Source of the DNA: an uncultured Eubacteriales bacterium
GTDB lineage: Bacteria; Bacillota; Clostridia; Oscillospirales; CAG-272
Direction of reading: 5' to 3'
Length of the DNA: 38,752 nucleotides
Assembly: GCA_934462825.1 (NCBI GenBank)
Contig: CAKSIP010000011.1
Span: 1 to 38,752, forward strand
In this document: positions 33,035 through 38,752 of the stretch, in pieces
Numbering within the stretch: position 1 is the first letter of the stretch
Layout: the number at the start of each line of letters is the position of its first letter
Notes under the pieces: model-generated
Database searches by the model: none
What the model was told of the DNA's origin: nothing
What the model saw: the letters and a program-made list of their open reading frames with translations, nothing else
Made by a program: the position numbers and the translations under genes

Positions 33035-33081
33035 AAAGGGAGTGTTAAACAACTCGTTCCGAGTTGTTTAACACTCCCTTT
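33035..33081. terminator. Long perfect hairpin between convergent pckA and the EEP lipoprotein gene
   Basis: A 22-base perfect inverted repeat (33035-33056 with 33060-33081) has a TTC loop and is followed on the plus strand by GTTCTTTG. It lies between converging genes and is a probable bidirectional terminator. The 87 bases to the next stop codon hold nothing I recognise. Confidence 0.7.
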
Positions 33082-33168
33082 GTTCTTTGAATTGACTTTC
33101 GTCGAAACGGGCTTTTTATTCAAAGGCCGCTGTCATCGCTAAAGCGAAGTCCGGCAAACGCAGATCCA

Positions 33169-34590
33169 TCAGCTGTTCAAGTACATTTCCACATAAACGG
33201 GATAATGATCCGAACCTTTTTTACCGAATCCGACGTCATAGGTATCAACGACGAAATCATTGTTGGACACAAAGCAAAAATCAATGATGCTACCGCCGGA
33301 AAACGTATCTTTTTCCGTTGTGTATGTTGCAATTTTACTGCTGTCCGAATTGCCCGCTTGAAGCATGCTGGCATATCCCTGGCTTTTGGCGGTTTCATTG
33401 AAGTCGCCGGTAAAAAATACCGGAAGCTTGCCATGTTGATCCATAATCCGTTGTGTCAACTGCAAAAGGATCTTCGTCTGTTCGGGATTGCCTTTGGGGT
33501 TATAATCCAAATGGGTATTGACATGCACAAACCGTTTTCCGTCTGTTTTTCTTTCCAGAACCGCATAGGTCATCACGCGAATATAATCGGATTGTTCGAT
33601 TTTTGAAGGCTTTTCGGGAGTATCGGTGAGCCACCAGGTTTTGGTGTCGATCAAATTGAACTTATCCGTTTTGAAAAGGATTCCGCTGTATTCATTTCCA
33701 TTGGAAGCATCGAGCTTGTTGCCGTATCTTGGCTCTCCGACATAGGTATAGGTATCAAGGATGCCTTTTTCTCGGAATATGGCCAACCACTTGGCGTTGA
33801 CTTCCTGTGTGCCGACAATATCTGCATCAAAATCCAAAATATTATTCAGCATTTGCTGTGCCCGGATGGGATCCGGGGTGCCGGTCTGCACGTTATAGGA
33901 CATAACACGAAGCACTTCAGCGTCCGGGTTCTTTTTGATGCTCATAACTTTCATGGAATTGGCGGAAGAATAATCCAAATGGATGGTTGTTGCGGCTTGC
34001 GGCTCCATATCTATCATAAGAGCCGTGCCTGCCATGGTGGCACAAATCCGGTTGGAGAACACGAGCCACACGGTGGTACCTGCGCTCACGATCGTAGCAT
34101 GGGAGGGGGTATTGCAGAAGCCTTTGATTGCTTCTGACTTCTCTTTTACGTCATTGGTTACATGGGCATTGTCTTTTCCCAACAAAATTTCGCAAGGAGT
34201 GGCAGCGGCGGAATCCGCTTCCACCGGCAATGTTACATTATACTTTGCAAGCACAAAAGCGGCAATGGCCTCTGCCTGCTCTTTTTCGCCGGACGCGTTG
34301 GCAACGGGATAAATAATTTTATATTTGGAAATATCCTCTCCGCAAAGCTTCAATGCGGCAGACGCAGGAGTGGGCGTTGGGGTTGGAGTAGGTTCCTGCG
34401 TAGGCGTGGGTGTGGGTGTGGAGGTAGATGTAGGCTCCGATGTAGGTGTGCCTGTCGGCGCCGGAGCGCTTTCAGAGTTGGTAGAAGAAGCACTGCTGCT
34501 TCCCTCCGGTTTTTCCGCAGGATTGCAAGAAGCAAAAAAAGGCAGAAGTGCAAAAATCAAAGCAAGACCTATACATAAATATTTTTTCAT
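33169..34590 (-). CDS. Lipoprotein with endonuclease/exonuclease/phosphatase (EEP) domain
   Basis: The 473-residue product has a lipoprotein signal ending FFASC, with Cys22 the lipidation site. A low-complexity linker rich in Ser, Thr and Pro, with repeated Thr-Pro dipeptides, fills about 23-78 and would span the cell wall. A middle domain of about 150 residues has no assignment. From about residue 228 an EEP-fold domain follows: MSYNVQTG, GTQEV (metal Glu), HVNTHLDY, GDFNE (catalytic Asp/Asn) and the terminal SDHYPV. The fold cleaves phosphodiesters in nucleic acids, phosphoinositides or sphingomyelin; the substrate here is open. The ATG at 34590 follows AGGAAGG. It starts 27 bases after the HAD gene, so the two are probably co-transcribed. 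Confidence 0.9.
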   Translation of the reverse strand: MKKYLCIGLALIFALLPFFASCNPAEKPEGSSSASSTNSESAPAPTGTPTSEPTSTSTPTPTPTQEPTPTPTPTPASAALKLCGEDISKYKIIYPVANASGEKEQAEAIAAFVLAKYNVTLPVEADSAAATPCEILLGKDNAHVTNDVKEKSEAIKGFCNTPSHATIVSAGTTVWLVFSNRICATMAGTALMIDMEPQAATTIHLDYSSANSMKVMSIKKNPDAEVLRVMSYNVQTGTPDPIRAQQMLNNILDFDADIVGTQEVNAKWLAIFREKGILDTYTYVGEPRYGNKLDASNGNEYSGILFKTDKFNLIDTKTWWLTDTPEKPSKIEQSDYIRVMTYAVLERKTDGKRFVHVNTHLDYNPKGNPEQTKILLQLTQRIMDQHGKLPVFFTGDFNETAKSQGYASMLQAGNSDSSKIATYTTEKDTFSGGSIIDFCFVSNNDFVVDTYDVGFGKKGSDHYPVYVEMYLNS

Positions 34591-34617
34591 TTGATTGACC
34601 TTCCTGAATTTTTTGAT

Positions 34618-35280
34618 TTATATAAAATTCGCTTGGACTTTGAGAAGGGCTTGGTAAAAATCCTTCATATCATGATAAACATCCGCATGAGCGGAAAAGC
34701 GCATCAATCTTTCATACGATTGGTGGCCGGCCGCCACCAAAGCACAAGCCGCGCCGATGGCCGAAGCCGCTTCATAATCGTGATCGGTATCCCCGATAAA
34801 CAGCGCCCGTGCGTTAGGATGGTTTTTTCTCCAAAAAACGGCCGATCCGGTTTTTCCGGTGGCATATATGTTATCCGAGCCCAAGATCTGGCTAAAATAA
34901 GCTTCCATATTCAAAGCTTTCAGCTGACGGCGCAGCATTTTCGATTCCGATGCGGATATAATAATCTGAGGTATCTTTTTTTCGTTAAAAAACGCCAGCA
35001 CATCCTGAACACCGGGCACCATGGAAATTTGATTTTCACGACTTTCGTATTCACGCACCCATTCCACAGCCAAAGCTTCAAAGCTTTCTTTTTCAAAGTC
35101 AAAGCCAAGGTGTCTATACCATTTTTCAATTGGAAATCCAAAGTTGGCGCAATAGGCGTCCCGCCCCTCTAAAAGCGGCAAATTACGCCGTTGCAACAAC
35201 GCATTGATACTGTCAATGCCGATCTGAACATCGTCCAGAACAGTCCCGTTAAAATCCCACAAAATACAATCCAATGGCAT
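34618..35280 (-). CDS. HAD-superfamily hydrolase, phosphoglycolate phosphatase-like
   Basis: The ATG at 35280 follows AAGGAAT and gives 220 residues; a longer upstream reading would cross a hairpin. Motif I reads WDFNGTVLDD, with nucleophile Asp9, but Asn11 replaces the usual second Asp of DxDxT. Motif II is IIISASES, a lysine follows in KTGSAVFW, and motif IV is GDTDHD. The cap region lies at about 15-85. Such proteins dephosphorylate small phosphate esters. The Asn variant occurs in some HAD subgroups and may alter the acid-base step, so activity cannot be taken for granted. It lies between the binding lipoprotein and the EEP lipoprotein gene, with 27 bases to the latter. Confidence 0.88.
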   Translation of the reverse strand: MPLDCILWDFNGTVLDDVQIGIDSINALLQRRNLPLLEGRDAYCANFGFPIEKWYRHLGFDFEKESFEALAVEWVREYESRENQISMVPGVQDVLAFFNEKKIPQIIISASESKMLRRQLKALNMEAYFSQILGSDNIYATGKTGSAVFWRKNHPNARALFIGDTDHDYEAASAIGAACALVAAGHQSYERLMRFSAHADVYHDMKDFYQALLKVQANFI

Positions 35281-35314
35281 ATAAAAATTCCTTATTGTTT
35301 CATGCTGTATGTAA

Positions 35315-35353
35315 CAAATGTGGAACCCCCGAAGAACAGGGGTACCACATTTG
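35315..35353 (-). terminator. Hairpin between binding-lipoprotein and HAD genes
   Basis: CAAATGTGG (35315-35323) pairs with CCACATTTG (35345-35353), with inner CCCC/GGGG. It lies 27 bases after the lipoprotein stop on the minus strand, and its downstream T content is modest, so partial termination is likely. Confidence 0.5.
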
Positions 35354-35379
35354 CTCAAATGATATGATATTCCAAGAGG

Positions 35380-37131
35380 TTACGTCAATTTGACGTATCC
35401 ATTTGCGACCAGCCAATCCCAATAGAACTTGGAAACGGACTGTTCGTTCTCGCCCGAATCGCTCGTATTGATGCTGAATTTTACATCCGGGTTGGCCGCC
35501 AGCTCGCTTTTTGCGGCGGCGAAAAATTCATCAAGCTCTTCCAATGTTTTGCAAGCATCCATTCTTGCGAAATAAGCATCGGCCAGATTTTGTGCGGCTT
35601 GCAGATGCTTAGTATCCACAGCGGCATCTGCCTCAAGCTTGAATCCGACAACGGGAAGCACACGTGCATCTTCGTTTTGCTGAACGCCGGCTTTCCAATA
35701 ATTGGAGGGCTTTCCTTCTTCGGGATGTGCCATAAATACGTTACCTGTTTTGTTGACATCCATCATATAGGTGTCATTATATCTGTGGAGCACGCCCGAA
35801 TCATCTACGTAATAGTTTTCCCCTTCAATGCCGTACTGCAAAAGGTTCCGAACGGTGGCATCGGTATTGAGGTACGTGATGATTTCCATGCTTCTGGCCA
35901 CGTTGTTTTCCAAATCGTTAACGCAGAGCATATGCTTGTACAGATCGTCGTAATCGGCTCTCGGGCAAGCCAGCATTTTCACATAATATTTATCTTTATT
36001 GGCTGTGTAAACGTCATAACCGCCTTTTACCACTGTCATGGCAAAAGGTTTGTCCTGATCGGCCGATGTTCCGAAGAAGCCGTCCATTTCAAATCTCTTG
36101 ATCATACGAACCTGGCTGGTATATCCGCTCACTGCAAAGATATTCAATGCGGCAATCGGATCGCCTTTTTTCGCATTTCGACCGTAAACATTACCCAAAA
36201 CGGAACGTTGATTGGTAAGAGAAAGCGTTTCTTCATCCAATGTCCAATAATAAACATTCGTAGGTTCCAACGAGCCTTTGATCGGAAGGGTTGTCAAATT
36301 GCCCGAATCATCCCGTTCAAACTTATAAACGTCGTAAAGGAAATTGTAAAGGTTTTCGTTGGCAAGCGATTCGCTGATGCTGCTCTCCGAGAAAAAGTAT
36401 TTTTCCATCAGAGTTTTATCCAGCAGCATCCATGTGTATTCGCCGACGAGCGCGTTATTGGGAATACAGTACATACCGTCTGCCTGGACGTTATCCATAT
36501 AAATAGCGCCAATATGCTCGGTCAGCTTTTTGGAAGAAGTATTGACTTCCTCTTTCAAATACGCCAGCCACTCGTTGTCAAGGTATTCATTATATTTATC
36601 GTAGCCGCCGAGGTAGAAAATGTCCACCTGGTTTTCTCTTGCTTCGGGATACCAATATTCAATAATACCGTACTCCTGGTTTACCACGGTCGGCTCCGGT
36701 GTAGCCTCGGTGTTGGGAGCCTTCGTGGTTTCGGGGATATAGCTGATGCCGGCCACGCGGCAGGATTCCTTCAGCCACTTCTGATATTTTTTCTGCTGGT
36801 TTTTCTTCTTTTCAATTTCCTTCAGCTCTTTTTTCTTAGCTTTAATGGTAGCTTCCAGCTTGGTATAATACTCCTCTGCTGTATAATAGCGAAGGTCGAG
36901 CTGTGTCTTATATTTCGATTTTGTCAACTTGTTGATTGCTTCTTCAATGGCGATTTCGGTAGCCGTAGGCACCTCTTTTTCGGCCATCAAGTAAACAACA
37001 AGTGTTTTCGTGTCTCGTGCGGACGCACCGGCGATGTCCTCGGTTGAGCTTTCCTTTTTTGCACAACCGGTCAGCACCGTGGAAAATGCCATCAGCACAC
37101 CGAGAAGAAAGCATGTGAATTTGGTTTTCAT
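35380..37131 (-). CDS. Extracellular solute-binding lipoprotein (carbohydrate ABC type), orphan
   Basis: The 583-residue product has a lipoprotein signal with LTGC, Cys23 the lipid anchor. Residues after about 43 follow the family 1 extracellular solute-binding pattern (TLVVYLMAEKEVPTATEIAIE). Between the first strands sits an unusual insert: a lysine/glutamate-rich likely coiled coil at about 85-122 and a Thr/Pro-rich segment at about 131-150. The rest, with many Tyr and Trp, is consistent with an oligosaccharide- or peptide-binding cleft. No permease or ATPase gene lies nearby, so partners are elsewhere or the protein is a sensor. The start ATG is at 37131; a near-consensus promoter lies 40 bases upstream. 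The ligand is unknown. Confidence 0.88.
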   Translation of the reverse strand: MKTKFTCFLLGVLMAFSTVLTGCAKKESSTEDIAGASARDTKTLVVYLMAEKEVPTATEIAIEEAINKLTKSKYKTQLDLRYYTAEEYYTKLEATIKAKKKELKEIEKKKNQQKKYQKWLKESCRVAGISYIPETTKAPNTEATPEPTVVNQEYGIIEYWYPEARENQVDIFYLGGYDKYNEYLDNEWLAYLKEEVNTSSKKLTEHIGAIYMDNVQADGMYCIPNNALVGEYTWMLLDKTLMEKYFFSESSISESLANENLYNFLYDVYKFERDDSGNLTTLPIKGSLEPTNVYYWTLDEETLSLTNQRSVLGNVYGRNAKKGDPIAALNIFAVSGYTSQVRMIKRFEMDGFFGTSADQDKPFAMTVVKGGYDVYTANKDKYYVKMLACPRADYDDLYKHMLCVNDLENNVARSMEIITYLNTDATVRNLLQYGIEGENYYVDDSGVLHRYNDTYMMDVNKTGNVFMAHPEEGKPSNYWKAGVQQNEDARVLPVVGFKLEADAAVDTKHLQAAQNLADAYFARMDACKTLEELDEFFAAAKSELAANPDVKFSINTSDSGENEQSVSKFYWDWLVANGYVKLT

Positions 37132-37170
37132 GGTTCTGTGTTCCTCCAGATCAATTACTGTGATACCTAT

Positions 37171-37199
37171 ATTTTATCTTTTTTTGGGGCAATTGTCAA
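37171..37199 (-). promoter_or_regulatory. Predicted promoter for the solute-binding lipoprotein
   Basis: On the minus strand a perfect TTGACA (37194-37199), a 17-base spacer and TAAAAT (37171-37176). Confidence 0.75.
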
Positions 37200-37313
37200 C
37201 GATGAGTTTCTTTCTCACAGCTGCCCGATTTTCACATTGTTATGACTTCTTAATATGTCATAAGCAATATCACCAAATGTTAGGCGATTGTTTTTACGCA
37301 TCCGTAGATTTTA

Positions 37314-37363
37314 TGTGGCACATTTTACATATTTTTTTGAGTATTTTTGTAAATGTTGCCACA
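37314..37363 (-). repeat. Inverted repeat just downstream of rpoD
   Basis: TGTGGCA (37314-37320) faces TGCCACA (37357-37363), with further imperfect pairing (ATTTTACA with TGTAAATG) and an AT-rich loop. It lies within 10 bases of the rpoD stop. The following sequence on the minus strand has only a short T-poor tail, so terminator function is uncertain. Confidence 0.5.
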
Positions 37364-37369
37364 ATCCAA

Positions 37370-38560
37370 TCAATCCAAAAAGCTTCTCAGGTGTCTGGCG
37401 CGGCTCGGATGGCGCAATTTACGCAACGCTTTGGCTTCGATCTGACGAATCCGTTCCCGCGTAATATCAAATTCCTTTCCGACTTCCTCCAAGGTTCGCG
37501 TTCGACCATCATAAAGGCCGAAGCGAAGCTTGATTACATGCTCTTCCCGGGGCGTCAGCGTATGAAGCTGACGTTCCAGCGCTTCTCTCAGAATGCTGGC
37601 CGCCGCCGCGTCCGCGGGGGCCGGTGTATCCTCATCGGGAATAAAATCGCCAAGGTGGCTATCTTCTTCTTCCCCGATAGGTGTTTCAAGCGAGACAGGA
37701 TCCTGGGCAATTTTCATGATTTCCCGCACCTTGTCCGCGGACATTCCCATTTTTTCGCCGATTTCATCGGCACTCGGTTCCCTTCCAAGCTCTTGCAGCA
37801 TTTGGCGCGAATAGCGGGACACCTTATGAATGGTTTCCACCATATGAACCGGGATACGAATGGTACGTGCCTGATCGGCAATGGCTCTGGTAATGGCCTG
37901 GCGAATCCACCATGTGGCGTACGTGGAAAATTTATAGCCTTTGGTATAGTCGAATTTATCGACAGCTTTCATTAAGCCGAGATTTCCCTCTTGAATCAAA
38001 TCCAAAAAGAACATGCCCTTACCGACATATCGTTTCGCAATGCTGACAACCAAACGCAGGTTGGCTTCAATCAATTCATCCTTAGCACTTTCATCGCCGG
38101 CGGCCATTCTTTCGGCCAATTCTCTTTCGCGTTTGGCTGTCAAAAGCGGAACCTTACCGATTTCTTTCAGATACATACGAACCGGATCGTCAATAGCAAG
38201 TCCTTCTTGCTCCAAAATCCGCTCCATATTATCGCCGTGTCCAAACTGCTCGACCTCGTTTTCAATGTCGGCCATTTCGGCATTCAAAAGATCCTCCGAC
38301 GGAACGTCTAAATCGCCGTCGTCAAAATCCAAAAGATCATAGTCGCTTTCTTCCATGGCGTCGTCAAACAAAGAGCCGTCCTTTCCTTTTCCGGGGGAAT
38401 CATGCCCTTTCTTGTCGGAAGCCTTCTCGCCTTTCGACTTTCCTGCGGCCGTTTCCTCCGGGACGATAATATCCAAATCGTCATCATCGTCAAAGGGGGA
38501 AGCGCCGAAAAGTGTGTCGCCCTCGACTTCGTCTTTGATATTCCAATTATCTCTATCCAT
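37370..38560 (-). CDS. rpoD: RNA polymerase primary sigma factor RpoD (SigA)
   Basis: The 396-residue product starts at the ATG at 38560 after GGAAGG. The first 110 residues are highly acidic with an Asp-rich run and a Lys/Gly-rich stretch, in place of a clear region 1.1. Region 1.2 begins at DDPVRMYLKEIGKVPLL. Region 2 contains NLRLVVSIAKRYVG and the -10 recognition helix YATWWIRQAITRAIADQA. Region 3 follows. Region 4.2 ends TLEEVGKEFDITRERIRQIE, which reads the -35. It directs core RNA polymerase to housekeeping promoters, in keeping with the TTGACA/TATAAT sites across this window. It follows dnaG by 24 bases, the classic macromolecular synthesis operon without a local rpsU. Confidence 0.97.
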   Translation of the reverse strand: MDRDNWNIKDEVEGDTLFGASPFDDDDDLDIIVPEETAAGKSKGEKASDKKGHDSPGKGKDGSLFDDAMEESDYDLLDFDDGDLDVPSEDLLNAEMADIENEVEQFGHGDNMERILEQEGLAIDDPVRMYLKEIGKVPLLTAKRERELAERMAAGDESAKDELIEANLRLVVSIAKRYVGKGMFFLDLIQEGNLGLMKAVDKFDYTKGYKFSTYATWWIRQAITRAIADQARTIRIPVHMVETIHKVSRYSRQMLQELGREPSADEIGEKMGMSADKVREIMKIAQDPVSLETPIGEEEDSHLGDFIPDEDTPAPADAAAASILREALERQLHTLTPREEHVIKLRFGLYDGRTRTLEEVGKEFDITRERIRQIEAKALRKLRHPSRARHLRSFLD

Positions 38561-38584
38561 GTTTTACCTTCCTGCTTATGTATG

Positions 38585-38752
38585 TTATTTTTTATTTTTC
38601 TTTAATTTTAAAGCTTGCTGTTTTTTTGCAATCTCGGCCATCCAATCGTTCTTGGCTTCTTCCTTTTGCTTGGCGGCTTTCAGCGTTTGGATGCTGGCCG
38701 CAAACACATCCGCTCCGTTGGCGGTCAGTTGCCTGCGTTTATATTCCATGCG
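38585..38752 (-). CDS. dnaG: DNA primase DnaG, C-terminal end only
   Basis: The last 55 codons of a minus-strand gene enter from the right edge and stop at TAA (38585-38587). The peptide is highly charged, with RRQLTANGADVF and a Lys-rich end (LKLKKNKK), fitting the helicase-interacting tail of clostridial primase. The assignment rests mainly on its position 24 bases upstream of rpoD, in the usual dnaG-rpoD order. DnaG makes RNA primers at the replication fork. The 5' part lies outside the window. Confidence 0.7.
   Translation of the reverse strand, partial: RMEYKRRQLTANGADVFAASIQTLKAAKQKEEAKNDWMAEIAKKQQALKLKKNKK

Noticed and set aside
31783..33123. 446-codon minus-strand frame opposite pckA
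   Set aside because: pckA is intact and highly conserved; the opposite frame crosses the 33035-33081 hairpin and has no start signals.
35590..37047. 485-codon plus-strand open frame opposite the solute-binding lipoprotein
   Set aside because: The lipoprotein on the other strand has a signal, lipobox, promoter and ribosome site; the antisense frame has none.
37233..37262. Inverted repeat TTATGAC/GTCATAA upstream of the solute-binding lipoprotein promoter considered as an operator
   Set aside because: It is short, AT-rich and lies about 40-60 bases upstream of the -35 with no second copy; insufficient evidence to call a site.

Overview
The window reads as chromosome from a low-to-moderate GC Bacillota of class Clostridia, probably a gut-type member of the Eubacteriales or Oscillospirales; the rank below class is inference. 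The reasons are the gene order relA-dtd-hemZ downstream of recJ, an RpoD without region 1.1, GTP-type PEP carboxykinase, CdaA/YbbR-type c-di-AMP genes, a PfoR-like EIIC protein, strong AGGAGG-like ribosome binding sites, and many TTGACA-17-TATAAT-like promoters. I see no rRNA, tRNA, CRISPR array, prophage or insertion sequence. It is mostly ordinary core genome.

Layout. 1-11260 is one long minus-strand series, read right to left: cdaA, ybbR, an FAD-dependent dehydrogenase, recJ, relA, dtd, hemZ and a uridine-kinase-like gene cut by the left edge. It starts at a promoter at about 11229-11257 and places c-di-AMP synthesis and (p)ppGpp metabolism in one co-directional run. 11373-12645 is a plus-strand iron-type alcohol dehydrogenase behind a structured leader. 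12646-16374 (minus) holds pgi, then a small P-loop protein and pncB, which probably share a promoter but are separated by a strong terminator-like hairpin.

16448-20529 (minus) holds an amino-acid ABC transporter (binding protein, permease, ATPase) with a near-consensus promoter, followed by a D,D-carboxypeptidase. 20590-24374 (minus) holds a methyltransferase fused to a GNAT remnant, a PfoR-like EIIC protein, a 3-methyladenine DNA glycosylase and a Gfo/Idh/MocA oxidoreductase. 24627-27448 (plus) holds acpP, a CwlD-like amidase and radA; the amidase frame runs into radA. 27466-30945 (minus) holds polA and a sugar phosphate isomerase/epimerase. 31027-33081 (plus) is pckA with two tandem promoter candidates. 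33169-37199 (minus) holds an orphan sugar-type binding lipoprotein, a HAD hydrolase and an exonuclease/endonuclease/phosphatase-fold lipoprotein. 37370-38752 (minus) holds rpoD and the 3' end of dnaG.

Central carbon metabolism (pgi, pckA), NAD salvage (pncB), DNA repair and replication (recJ, polA, radA, glycosylase, dnaG), wall metabolism (carboxypeptidase, amidase) and second-messenger signalling dominate. No obvious new multi-gene system is visible. The best second looks are the GNAT-methyltransferase chimera, the amidase/radA overlap with an unclear amidase start, the second-messenger cluster carrying an uncharacterised flavoprotein, and the very long perfect hairpins at convergent gene ends.
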